From Nocardia sp. SYP-A9097 (GTDB lineage Bacteria; Actinomycetota; Actinomycetes; Mycobacteriales; Mycobacteriaceae): a stretch of 64,000 nucleotides of DNA. The stretch covers positions 186,001 to 250,000 of the forward strand of contig NZ_WJIC01000008.1 in NCBI RefSeq assembly GCF_009649815.1. The letters run 5' to 3'. Within the stretch, counting starts at the first letter, position 1; every line of letters starts with the position of its first letter. The notes under the pieces are model-generated. The model did not search any database. It was not told the origin of the DNA and saw only the letters and a program-made list of their open reading frames with translations. Positions 42,526-50,684 of this stretch are shown here, piece by piece. The position numbers and the translations under genes were made by a program.

Positions 42526-42638
42526 CCAGCGGTTTCGGCGAGATCGTCGGGGCCGACGTACTTCGGCCATCAGATCGAACCGGGTCGGCGGTCAGCCATG
42601 TTCTATGGGATCCGCTCGTACCCGGGCCGGAATCTTCG

Positions 42639-42851
42639 CTACGCCGGGTGTTCGAACTCTCCGTCCCGCACACCCACGGCGAAGGCATCCCACTCGCCAG
42701 GGGTGAAGACCAACGCCGGGCCGTTCGGGTTCTTGGAGTCACGGACGCCGACTTTGCCCCCGGCCAGCCATGCGACCTCGACGCACTGAGCGCCACCCTC
42801 GCTGTAACTGCTCTTGAACCAGTTCGCCTCGGACAGGTCAATGTTCGCCAC
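42639..42851 (-). CDS. DUF397 protein
   Basis: 70 residues, classic DUF397: NWFKSSYSEGGAQCVEVAWL, GVRDSKNPNGPALVFTPGEW. Starts with GTG 14 nt inside the end of the XRE regulator gene, preceded by GGAG. In actinobacteria such proteins are partners of DUF5753/XRE regulators, as in the Scr1/Scr2 and WhiJ-like pairs, affecting development and antibiotic production. Cytoplasmic. Confidence 0.9.
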   Translation of the reverse strand: MANIDLSEANWFKSSYSEGGAQCVEVAWLAGGKVGVRDSKNPNGPALVFTPGEWDAFAVGVRDGEFEHPA

Positions 42852-43746
42852 GCTCGTACTCCTTTGCCACCTGCCGTAGCAGACTCCTGCTTTCCACCTC
42901 ACCCAGACATGTACCCCGGATCGCAGCGGCAAGCTCGCTGTAGAGCCGAATTTCCTCGGGCTTCTCGAGGTAGACATCCTGAGCCGCTCCACCCTCTATG
43001 AATACCACCGGCGGCTCGACCGGTTCCTTCCGCACGGTTGCACCGAAGTCCAGAATGATGAACGAGCCGTGTGGAATTCCCCATGTGAGGCCGGCGCTGA
43101 ACGGTTGGATTCGGATTGCGATGTTGGGCCGCTTCGATATCTCAGCCAGATGCCGCAGCGCGCCGGCCATCGTCGTAGATCCACCGATCATGCGATAGAG
43201 CACCGAAGCGTGCAGCAGCACATCCAACTCGACAGGGTTCGTTTTGCGGGTGACGAGCGCTTGCCGTTTGAGCCGGTGCTCAACGCGGCGGTCAACGTCT
43301 TCCGGATTGGTGAACGACGGGAACGCATCGATGATCGCTCGCGCGTAATCGGCCGTTTGAAGTAGTCCGGGGATGTGCTGATCGTGGCAGGTAGTCAGTC
43401 GGCGGGCAGCCGACTCCAGCCCGACATACATATTGAAGGCGCTGCCGTACAGGCCGCCGTAGACGTGATGCCAGCTCTTCGACCTGGCCTGTGCGGCCAG
43501 ATCGACCGCGGCCTGGGTCTCGTCGTCCCCGACGTCATACACCTGACACATCGCCGCAACGTCTTGCCTGCGAACCTTCTGAATCTGTCCGGTCTCGATG
43601 CGCTGCAACACAGCTCGCGACAGATCGACCAACTTGGCGGCCTCGGCGATGGTAAATCCTGCCGCCTCCCGACGTTCCCGGAGGAAGCGGCCGAGCTGGC
43701 GACGCGGAAGCGTTGATGACGGGCCGTCGTCTTCTGTGCTGGTCAC
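42838..43746 (-). CDS. XRE-family regulator with DUF5753 domain
   Basis: 302 residues. The N-terminal helix-turn-helix (about residues 18-75) has LGRFLRERREAAGFTIAEAA and DLSRAVLQRIETGQ. The C-terminal DUF5753 sensor domain has ESAARRLTTCHDQHIPGLLQ and TADYARAIIDAF. It forms an overlapping pair with the downstream DUF397 gene, the standard arrangement. Signal and targets unknown. Confidence 0.9.
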   Translation of the reverse strand: MTSTEDDGPSSTLPRRQLGRFLRERREAAGFTIAEAAKLVDLSRAVLQRIETGQIQKVRRQDVAAMCQVYDVGDDETQAAVDLAAQARSKSWHHVYGGLYGSAFNMYVGLESAARRLTTCHDQHIPGLLQTADYARAIIDAFPSFTNPEDVDRRVEHRLKRQALVTRKTNPVELDVLLHASVLYRMIGGSTTMAGALRHLAEISKRPNIAIRIQPFSAGLTWGIPHGSFIILDFGATVRKEPVEPPVVFIEGGAAQDVYLEKPEEIRLYSELAAAIRGTCLGEVESRSLLRQVAKEYERGEH

Positions 43747-44014
43747 AGGGCTCTCCCGGAAATCGAGTCACATCGGATCGGAAAGCGAATCTGGTTCTGT
43801 CGTACAAGCGGGTCCTATCCTGCGGTTCTAGAGCAATCATAATCGGGTTCTCGTTTTTGGACGTCTCGATTAGCCACCAATGGTGTACTTTTCATGACCG
43901 TCCAGATGAGATCTATTGAGGCACAGCACTCATCACCTCATCGGCCGCTCCCCAACCCCGTGAATCCATCGAACCGAGGACCGGAACGATGACGAATCAG
44001 ATTGCGCCGCAACG

Positions 44015-44206
44015 ATGAACGCGTCACGCCCGGTCCGACACCTACACGTGGAGTCCGGCCCACTGACGCTCGATTTCCGCGGCCCCGCCGACCAGATCGA
44101 CCAGGTCGCCACCGAACTGGCGAGCAACAGCGGAGTGACTGTCACTGTCGACGACCAGGTGACCGTGGATCTGCCCGAACTACCCTGCGCCCGACTCTGG
44201 ACCTGA
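44015..44206 (+). CDS. Small hypothetical protein
   Basis: 63 residues, not recognised. ASRPVRHLHVESGPLTLDFR and SGVTVTVDDQVTVDLPELP suggest a small beta-rich domain. Its ATG overlaps the stop of a nine-codon open frame starting at 43989 (ATGA). It could belong with the next small gene. Confidence 0.4.
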   Translation: MNASRPVRHLHVESGPLTLDFRGPADQIDQVATELASNSGVTVTVDDQVTVDLPELPCARLWT

Positions 44207-44296
44207 GCCGATCACCCTCTACTGCCAGGGGCTCATCTACCAGCAGCTGACGACATGGTCTGCAGCACTACAACATTCGTCGAGTAGGAGGTCATC

Positions 44297-44536
44297 ATGT
44301 TCGCGGTTCTCTGGCAATTTCTGCCCGGTGTCGCCGTGGGTGCACTGACAACATGGGGCGCGATACACCTCTCCGAACTGGCGAGTCCTCCTCGTCCACA
44401 TGAACGGACGCACGAGAGGTGGACAGTGCAAAGAATCGCTGCCCGCATCGAGCACGAAAGACGTGAAGCCAATCGCACCGCACCGCTGGGTCTCATCCCA
44501 TCGCGGCAGCCACAGCGCGGGCATTTCCCGAATTGA
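44297..44536 (+). CDS. Small membrane protein
   Basis: 79 residues: an N-terminal hydrophobic segment (FAVLWQFLPGVAVGALTTWG) followed by a basic, His/Arg-rich cytoplasmic tail. A strong GGAGG site lies 5 nt before the ATG. Not assigned to a family. It lies just outside the left end of the tRNA-Asn element. Confidence 0.5.
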   Translation: MFAVLWQFLPGVAVGALTTWGAIHLSELASPPRPHERTHERWTVQRIAARIEHERREANRTAPLGLIPSRQPQRGHFPN

Positions 44537-44629
44537 TGGACACTTTCTGAGCACTCTCGATGTTCGGAAACGACTTCGTGACTGAGCCCCTGACCGGCGA
44601 ATTACTCACGCTGCTCGGGGGCCGAATCA

Positions 44630-44665
44630 GGCTCCCTCATCTGGACTCGAACCCGAAACCTGCCG
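44630..44665 (-). repeat. Distal att site: duplicated tRNA-Asn 3' end
   Basis: 36 nt matching the 3' end of the tRNA-Asn gene (50057-50092) at 34 of 36 positions and in the same orientation; CATCTGGACTCGAACC is an identical core. It marks the far end of an element integrated into the tRNA gene. Confidence 0.8.
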
Positions 44666-44779
44666 GTACTTTCAGCGCTCCGTGGGTGTCCGCTGGTGTC
44701 GTTGAAACCCCTTCGACGCCAACATGTCTCGCGGTTCTGACCACGCCGGTGTATGTGCTTGTACGCCGGAATAGCGGCA

Positions 44780-44803
44780 CGTTTGTAGCGGGAAAGTAGT
44801 GGG
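44780..44803 (+). repeat. Candidate integrase arm-type site, left copy
   Basis: CGTTT followed by GTAGCGGGAAAGTAGTGGG, a head-to-tail pair of GTAGYGGG. The same 24 nt with one change lies at 49965-49988 in the same orientation. The two copies sit about 115 and 70 nt inside the two att sites. Confidence 0.6.
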
Positions 44804-45238
44804 TAGGTCGTGAGAATCTGGGCGCGGAACCACTCCGCGACTACGGATCGCGTTCGGCAATTTGGGATGCATCATGAAGAGACCCACGTGCTAGTCGGGC
44901 GACGGATTTGAGGTGGTCGCTCACGACGTTTGCGATCGTTGGCAGATGTTGGGACAGAACGACATACCGGTGCTGAGCTTCGAACTTCATCGATGGGCTC
45001 GTTGGTCGGCGTCGGATGCATCGTGCACCGCTGCGGACTAGCTGCGGACTCTGGAGGTGGCTAGGTGATTAGTGCTCGACCACCGAGTGACGGCACAGCC
45101 CGGCCCAGTCGATGGCCTGCCAATCAAGGAAGCCGGCCGCCAGCTGGGTGCCCCCGGCGGGCAGTTGTCTCGACAACCGATCGGCCGAAAGACCGCGAGC
45201 CTCCCGGCAATAGTGGACTTCCCGATAATGTCTGCGCC

Positions 45239-46366
45239 ATGCCACTAGAGGATCAGGTTGGGCGCTGGATCGAGCGCGCGGAACACATAAAAATCATGCT
45301 GGACCAGATGGCTGCCACCTGGCCCAGCAATCAGCGTCTGCTCCCCTCGTCGCTGGCCAATCTCCAAGAGATGCTCACCCACAGCTACCTGGAACCGGCC
45401 CTGGCGGATGCGCCGGAAGGGGCGGTGGCCGGGATCGTCGAACCGCTGCTGACGGCGCTTACGGAGTTTCGGGAGATCACGTCGATGTCGGGCGGTAGCC
45501 GCGAGTTCGTGGAGGCGATAACCAAGATCCGTGACATCGCGCAGACGACGGCGCTGTCGCTCCGGAGCGATGATTCCTTGCGGGTGCAGACAGTGGACGA
45601 GGTGATCAGCGATTTCGCCGAGGAGTACAGAACATCGCTCATTCTGGCTCTCACGGCCAATTACGCGCTCTCGCAGACGGTCACACGCTGGCGGGACGAG
45701 AAGTTCAAGGGGCGGGGAGTCGGCAACCATCTTGACCTCAGCACGATGCAGTTCGTGGGCGATCCGAGCGATCGAACGATTCCGATGGCGAACCTCACCA
45801 GTGCGAGCACCGGCGAGCCGCTGGTGGTGACTCCGTCCAACTTCGGTGCCGCGATGAAGGAGATGATGAGCGGCGGCACCCCGCCGCCCATCTATCGCAT
45901 GGCATATACACAGTGGTTCACGACGATCCACGCCGCTTGGGAGGACACCTATCGGCCTCGGCTCGCGGCCGCCCACGGCGTCGGCCCCGACCGGAAGTCT
46001 TGGGAGAAGAACGATATTCGGTCCGAGTTCTTCCATGAGGTCAAGCTGATCCGCCACGACATCTCGCACAAACGGGGAATATGCGTCGGGAGCGCGCACA
46101 ACAAGATTATTAATTGGGTGGTCCCAGGCGAGGAGATCGCTCCGACGCCACGACAGATGCTGGACCTGCTGGATGTATTCCCGGACGCTGAGTTGCGATG
46201 CCCGCCGACTAAGACTGAGAGCACCACGGACCCCCTGCCGTATCAGTTCGAGAGGGAATGGGTCGCTCGGGTGAGGGCACACGTCGAGCGCCTGGCGCCT
46301 GCTAAGAAGAAGCGTGCGGCAGTGGTCCAGCAGGTGTTGGACGACTGGATGGGCGCCGAACACTGA
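45239..46366 (+). CDS. HEPN-like protein of the integrative element
   Basis: 375 residues. The C-terminal half contains EVKLIRHDISHKRGI, which fits the R-x4-H motif of HEPN ribonucleases, in a helical context (residues about 265-280). The N-terminal half is helical (GRWIERAEHIKIMLDQMAAT, then FREITSMSGGSREFVEAI) and unrecognised. HEPN proteins serve in defence and toxin-antitoxin systems; this one is cargo of the tRNA-Asn element, so an antiphage or abortive role is plausible but inferred. The ATG at 45239 was chosen because conserved-looking sequence begins there. Confidence 0.65.
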   Translation: MPLEDQVGRWIERAEHIKIMLDQMAATWPSNQRLLPSSLANLQEMLTHSYLEPALADAPEGAVAGIVEPLLTALTEFREITSMSGGSREFVEAITKIRDIAQTTALSLRSDDSLRVQTVDEVISDFAEEYRTSLILALTANYALSQTVTRWRDEKFKGRGVGNHLDLSTMQFVGDPSDRTIPMANLTSASTGEPLVVTPSNFGAAMKEMMSGGTPPPIYRMAYTQWFTTIHAAWEDTYRPRLAAAHGVGPDRKSWEKNDIRSEFFHEVKLIRHDISHKRGICVGSAHNKIINWVVPGEEIAPTPRQMLDLLDVFPDAELRCPPTKTESTTDPLPYQFEREWVARVRAHVERLAPAKKKRAAVVQQVLDDWMGAEH

Positions 46367-46816
46367 GAGACCCCAGTGCCGATCGGGGTGCCGGGTCCTT
46401 CCGTGGATGTGAACACGCTCATGCCTCGACGGTCTCAGGAGTACCTCGCCAACTACGCGGAATCAGCAACCCGGGACTGTTCTTCTCCCTGCTTCCTCAT
46501 ACAGGCCATCCTCTGCGGAGGGAGGGCGTGTCAAGGATGGCGAAGCCACCGCGGAGCGGACACCGGCAGGTGGTCCTTGACTCGTTCTCCTGGAGCGAGA
46601 CAATCAGGCCGCTGAGGAGGCGGGGAGTTGCTTGCGCACCAAGGCTGTTCGGCAATCACCTATCCGGTACGGGCGGGAAGGTGCCCGGTACCGGATAGGT
46701 GGTCCCGGCGGATCGAGGGGTGCCGGGGGTCTGTGGTCTGGAGTCGACGCCGTTGGCGACTCACTGTCCGGCATCGTTGCCGGTGACCGAGGAAGGGGGC
46801 CGAAGCCCCCAAGTGC
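46367..46816. other. Intergenic stretch with one hairpin
   Basis: No gene supported. It contains the 46657-46701 stem-loop; open frames here are short and low in coding quality. Confidence 0.5.
46657..46701. terminator. Strong stem-loop
   Basis: CACCTATCCGGTAC (46657-46670) pairs perfectly with GTACCGGATAGGTG (46688-46701). The stem continues as GGGC/GCCC after a one-base bulge, with a short loop. It could terminate the HEPN-like gene 290 nt upstream or act in element replication. Confidence 0.5.
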
Positions 46817-46984
46817 TCAGTACGCCACCGCCTCCAGTGCCTGCTGGCAGTCCCAGTAGGCGTCGAGGCACTCGCGGCACACCGCCTCGTTCTCATCGCC
46901 GGGGACGTAGATGGGCAGGGTGTCGGTCGCCGGGTTGGGGCACTGCGGGGTGGTGCACTGGATGGTGAGGGTGGTGGCGGTCAT
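46817..46984 (-). CDS. Tiny zinc-ribbon protein
   Basis: 55 residues with two metal-knuckle pairs: CTTPQCPNPATD and CRECLDAYWDC. Probably a free zinc ribbon that binds nucleic acid or protein. ATG at 46984 preceded by GGAAGGAACCCACC. Its leader contains a 7-bp stem-loop (TCTGGGC-TAT-GCCCAGA). A degenerate copy of gene and leader lies inverted at 47107-47412. Confidence 0.65.
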   Translation of the reverse strand: MTATTLTIQCTTPQCPNPATDTLPIYVPGDENEAVCRECLDAYWDCQQALEAVAY

Positions 46985-47106
46985 GGTGGGTTCCTTCCCT
47001 GGGGTGCTCGATCTGGGCATAGCCCAGACCACCGTGAGGGGGCACGGAAAAGGGTTGGCGAATGCCAATCACGCAGTGACGCAAGCGAAGCGCAGCGCCC
47101 TTTGGA

Positions 47107-47412
47107 GTGCCCCCTCACGGCGGTATGCCTTCGGCAGATCGATCGCCCCAGGGAAGGAACCTGGTGACCGCCACTACCGGATTCGGCTGCGGAACCACGA
47201 AGTGCCCCAACCCGGCGACCGACATCCGGAGGCGACCTGGTGATGAGAACGAGGTGGTGTGGGGTGACCAGCTGCGTGACTGCGGCAGATGGGTTCTGGG
47301 AGGCAAGCGAGCGGAGCTCGTGCGGCAGCACCGTATGAGAATCGGCGGGATCGCGGACCGGTCGATCGGTGCCCAGAGTGCCGGCCGATTCAGTTCCTGG
47401 CTCGTTGTGTGA
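47107..47412 (+). pseudogene. Inverted, degenerate copy of the zinc-ribbon gene and leader
   Basis: The leader CCCCCTCACGG...GGGAAGGAACC and start GTGACCGCCACTACC match the other copy on the opposite strand. The protein begins TATTGFGCGTTKCPNPATDI, then PGDENEVVWGDQLRDCG, where the second Cys pair (CRECL) is lost, and runs on into unrelated sequence. Probably non-functional. Confidence 0.65.
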
Positions 47413-47864
47413 AGTGCCTCAATGGATTCCGGCAGTGCGCTGGCGTGTGTCGCGACGCGCCGACGCGCCGCGGCGACCGCCGTTCAGGGAGCCGCGTCGC
47501 GCGGCGTTAGCGTGTCGCGGCGCGCGCTAGCGCGCCGCTCTTGAACCTATATAGCGAAATTCAGCAACGAGACCCTCGGAGCGAGAGCGAGTCGCAGCTT
47601 AGGGACGGCTGTCGTAGGCGAGTTCAGCCGCATCGGAGCATGATCGGCCAGAGCAGAGCTGCGAACGATGGTTATGGCGTGCGACCAGGCGGTTCATCAG
47701 CGTTCCGTCGCGCCGGTCGAACGCCCGTGCGATTGTAACTCCTTGTGCCACAACAAGATCGGCGACTATCTGTCGGTGCATGGATCTACCGTTGGTCTAT
47801 CCGAGGTGCCACGACGCAGGGTGACGGGGCTCTCGGCGGTTCCGAATAACTAAGGGGGATGGCC
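47413..47864. other. Gene-free stretch rich in GC palindromes
   Basis: No gene supported. 47440-47545 is a dense set of CG-only palindromes, for example GCGGCGCG-CGCTAG-CGCGCCGC at about 47516-47538 and CGCGTCGCGCGGCG just before it. The part after 47545 is ordinary. Confidence 0.5.
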
Positions 47865-48947
47865 ATGTTGGTCATCAATGAGCGTACCGACGCACCGAAG
47901 ACCGAACAGCTTGTGGCCGAGTGGCTACGAACATGTCATGTTCCGGGTCTGGCCGTCGCGGGTGCCCATATACCTGGCAGACGCCGCGGCGATGCCGGAC
48001 AGGAGGCCGATTTCATTGTGTTCACACCGAATACGGCGGTCTGCATCGAGGTGAAGGGCACGCTGAGCCCGTCCGGTGGGGTGCTGCACTGCCCGGTCAA
48101 TGGCAGATGGTCGATGACCGGGCACGAGGGCGATCCGGTGCACGTCCGTAGCGGCGACGTCAATCCGCTGTATCAGGCGAAGTCGGCCATGTACGCGCTG
48201 AAGGCGTTGACCGAGAACGCCACCGGCGCTCAGCAATTCGTTTCCGCGCTGGTGGTGATCGTTGCCAGGGGTGGCACCACGGTTGACCTGGACAAGCCGA
48301 CGAAGCGGATGCTGCCCAAGGGCGTAGACATCATGCTCGGGAACAAGCCGAACGATCTGTTCACCTGGTTCCAGCGAGGCACCTACCGCAAGCAGATCTG
48401 GACCATCAGCAGTGTCCGCGCGATGCTGGAACAGCTGGGCGTCAATGACCCTGCGGCAAGTTCCGATGCCCTTGCGCAGGAAGGCTTTTCCGGCGACATC
48501 GAAGGTGCGACTCCACGCCAGGCGACGTCGACATGGATGCCTATCGACACGCGGCAACCCTATACCTCGATAGAGACCCCCTCCCCCGCTCCCGATCCTG
48601 TGATACAGCAACCGAGATCGCCGCGACCGTCGTATCTTCCGGGGATCGCGGTCACACACGGTAGACCTCCGCATACCAAGAAGCGGGTCGTCAAACATCG
48701 ACGGAGGTCCGCCGGATCACCGCTTCTGGCCATTGTCGCCTTGGCTGTGATCGGTGGCGGCGCGTGGTACGTGGTCGATTCCAGCTCAGGTCAGCACAAT
48801 GACCGCGGCACGAGTTCGGTTACAAGTTCGGCGCCCGTTGTTCCGAACGAACTCCCCGCGCAAGTGGAAACCACCGAACCATCTGAGATTCCGGCACCTC
48901 AGCGGCAAGCACCTCAGGGGTGCTATCCGTTCCAACCCAATTGCTGA
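47865..48947 (+). CDS. NERD-domain membrane protein
   Basis: About 360 residues. The N-terminal nuclease-related NERD domain has APKTEQLVAEWL, then QEADFIVFTPNTAVCIEVKG with the D...ExK signature, and DVNPLYQAKSAMYALK. After a Pro-rich linker comes a basic stretch (TKKRVVKHRRRS) and one membrane helix (LLAIVALAVIGGGAWYVV), then a Ser/Pro tail ending in two Cys. ATG at 47865 has AAGGGGG at 6-nt spacing; an ATG at 47859 is too close to it. Cargo of the element; possible DNA-processing or defence role. Confidence 0.75.
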   Translation: MLVINERTDAPKTEQLVAEWLRTCHVPGLAVAGAHIPGRRRGDAGQEADFIVFTPNTAVCIEVKGTLSPSGGVLHCPVNGRWSMTGHEGDPVHVRSGDVNPLYQAKSAMYALKALTENATGAQQFVSALVVIVARGGTTVDLDKPTKRMLPKGVDIMLGNKPNDLFTWFQRGTYRKQIWTISSVRAMLEQLGVNDPAASSDALAQEGFSGDIEGATPRQATSTWMPIDTRQPYTSIETPSPAPDPVIQQPRSPRPSYLPGIAVTHGRPPHTKKRVVKHRRRSAGSPLLAIVALAVIGGGAWYVVDSSSGQHNDRGTSSVTSSAPVVPNELPAQVETTEPSEIPAPQRQAPQGCYPFQPNC

Positions 48948-48949
48948 CC

Positions 48950-49959
48950 GCGGCGATGCTGCGGCACTTGAAGTCTCGAACAGCACCGCTGTCCGATGAG
49001 GTGATCAAGGACCGTACAACACTGGCCGAGCTGTTCCGGGTCTGGCTCGCCACCAAGACCAAGCTCAAGCGGCAGTCACGCGATGTGTATCAGCAGGTGT
49101 GGGATCGGCACGGCCGCAAGCAGATCGGCGCGCTGCGTATTCGGGAGCTTCCCACCAGTCGAGCTGAACGGCATCTGAGCAAGATCGCCGCGAACTCGGA
49201 TTCGAACGCGAAGATGTTCCGGGTGGTGCTGCTGGCATGTTCGCGCTGGCGGTGCGCTATGACGTATTGGCGGTGAATCCGATTCGCGAGACCAGCCGCA
49301 CGGGCGGCAAGCAATCCGGTGCCCGTGCCCTCGCTCCCGAGGAATTCGCGATGGTACGCAAGGCGGTTCGCGACTACCGCAGTCGGGATAAGGGTTTCGG
49401 GCCTCGCCCGGGCCGACAACTCCCGGAGTTCGTCGACGTGCTCGTTTCGACAGGGTGCCGGCCGAATGAGGTGCTGTCGCTGCGCTGGTCCGATGTCGAT
49501 CTGCTGGCCGATCCGCCGACGATGACGATCATGGGCACGATGATCGATCACGGCGCGGTCAAAGGTGAAGCGCTGCACCGCCAGGACGAGCGTAAGGGCA
49601 ATGCGCCCGCGCACACCGTGATCCTGCCCGCGCTGGCGGTGGAGGCGCTGACGATTCTGTTCGGCAATGCCGCCGGACCGGATAGTCCGGTGTTCACCAA
49701 CCGCGATGGCGGATGGATGAGCCTGGCGAATCTGCGTCGGTCCCTACGCGCCGCGCTGCCTGAGAAGTTGGCCTGGGTCACGCCTCGCAGCTTTCGGCCG
49801 ACTGTCGCGACTGTGGTGCGTGACGACTTGGGAGCGGCCGAAGCGCAAGCGCAGTTGTCCCACGCGAAGTTGGCGACGACCGAGCGCCACTATCTCATGC
49901 GCCGAACGGTTGGACCGGACGCCAGGAATGCGCTGGATCGGTTCTCGCAGGGGAAGTAA
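48950..49959 (+). pseudogene. Broken tyrosine recombinase (integrase)
   Basis: The first part reads TTLAELFRVWLATKTKLKRQ in one frame up to about 49235. The catalytic part then continues in another frame (MFALAVRYDVLAVNPIRETS), so there is a frameshift. Catalytic features: Arg in STGCRPNEVLSLRWSDVD, box TPRSFRPTVATVV where HSFR is expected (His to Arg), and LSHAKLATTERHYL with the Tyr nucleophile. The N-terminal arm-binding domain also appears to be missing. It lies 100 nt from the tRNA-Asn 3' end, the usual place for the integrase of a tRNA-targeting element. Confidence 0.8.
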
Positions 49960-49964
49960 TGCAT

Positions 49965-49988
49965 CGTTTGTAGTGGGAAAGTAGTGGG
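49965..49988 (+). repeat. Candidate integrase arm-type site, right copy
   Basis: CGTTT followed by GTAGTGGGAAAGTAGTGGG, just after the integrase stop; pairs with the left copy at 44780-44803 (23 of 24 identical, same orientation). Confidence 0.6.
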
Positions 49989-50014
49989 ATTCGCGCGAAT
50001 TGCTCCGACAACGA

Positions 50015-50054
50015 GAAAAGCCCCTCACCGGCTTACGCTGGTGAGGGGCTTTTC
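50015..50054. terminator. Terminator of tRNA-Asn
   Basis: GAAAAGCCCCTCACC (50015-50029) and its exact complement (50040-50054): 15-bp stem, 10-nt loop, A-rich on one side and T-rich on the other, so it can act in both directions. It lies 4 nt beyond the tRNA 3' end. Confidence 0.9.
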
Positions 50055-50058
50055 TGGG

Positions 50059-50131
50059 CTCCCCCATCTGGACTCGAACCAGAAACCTGCCGATTAACAG
50101 TCGGCTGCTCTGCCAATTGAGCTATAGGGGA
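50059..50131 (-). tRNA. tRNA-Asn (GTT)
   Basis: 73 nt folding into a full cloverleaf: acceptor TCCCCTA/TGGGGGA, D-stem GCTC/GAGC, anticodon stem GCCGA/TCGGC with loop CTGTTAA (anticodon GTT), T-stem TCTGG/CCAGA with TTCGAGT loop. Discriminator G; the 3' CCA is not encoded. It carries the near att site of the 44.63-50.09 kb element. Confidence 0.97.
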
Positions 50132-50304
50132 TTGTGTCCCGGTCACCCTCTCGGGCGACCGGAGAAAACTTTAGCGCATGGGTTGTTCACTTCCCAAATC
50201 GCGCTTCTACCTGGGGACATGCGGGCGTAGGGGCGGATCGACATGGGGTGGGGGCTTCGGGCAGGATGTACACGCGGAAAGGCCAACGGGAGGAGCTTCT
50301 CGAC

Positions 50305-50550
50305 ATGCTGCGGTTGATCATCGGCGTCGCGGCCGGGTATGTGCTGGGCGCGAAGGCCGGGCGAGCCCGGTATGAGCAGATCAGTAAGACGACCCGTGCC
50401 ATTAGTGAGAGTCCTGTCACGCGGAAGCTGGTGCAGGTTTCGCGGCAGCGGCTGTCGGACAAGTTGAGTACCCAGCCGAAGCTGGAACCCATGGAGCCGC
50501 TCGATGAGCGGACCACGATTCTCGTACCGCACGATCAATTGCGGCGGTAG
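50305..50550 (+). CDS. Small YtxH-like membrane-associated protein
   Basis: 81 residues: LRLIIGVAAGYVLGAKAGRA is a short glycine-rich hydrophobic segment followed by a basic, helical tail ending DERTTILVPHDQLRR. Common as a small conserved protein in mycolata, function unknown. ATG at 50305 follows GGGAGGAG; upstream open frame to 50134 is unlikely. 174 nt upstream back to the tRNA hold nothing obvious. Confidence 0.65.
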   Translation: MLRLIIGVAAGYVLGAKAGRARYEQISKTTRAISESPVTRKLVQVSRQRLSDKLSTQPKLEPMEPLDERTTILVPHDQLRR

Positions 50551-50684
50551 AGAATTCGGGATGGCGCGACTGCCGCGGGGCGGCAGCGCGCATCCACTAT
50601 TTCGGATAGAAGACAACTCCGGCGCGGGCGGGCGGACCTTCGGTCGCCTCGCCTGGGTCGGATTGTCGCGCTTGGCGAAACCCG

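Larger units (their letters stand above)
44537..45238. other. Gene-free attachment region
   Basis: No convincing gene. Contents: the tRNA fragment (44630-44665), one copy of GTAGCGGGAAAGTAGTGGG (44785-44803), and a tandem repeat GCTGCGGACT x2 (45030-45050). The rest resembles decayed phage or integrase flank. The open frames here, including the one from 45065 that runs into the next gene, show no protein-like composition before 45239. Confidence 0.5.

Noticed and set aside
44630..44665. Second tRNA gene
   Set aside because: Only the 3' half is present; no D-arm or anticodon arm upstream on the minus strand.
44560..44799. 79-residue plus-strand open frame
   Set aside because: It runs through the duplicated tRNA end and att region, so its sequence is explained by the att site.
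45245..46363. 372-residue minus-strand open frame
   Set aside because: Mirror of the HEPN-like gene; the plus strand has the ordered motifs and natural composition.
47925..48698. 257-residue minus-strand open frame
   Set aside because: Antisense of the NERD-domain gene, whose domain motifs are clear.
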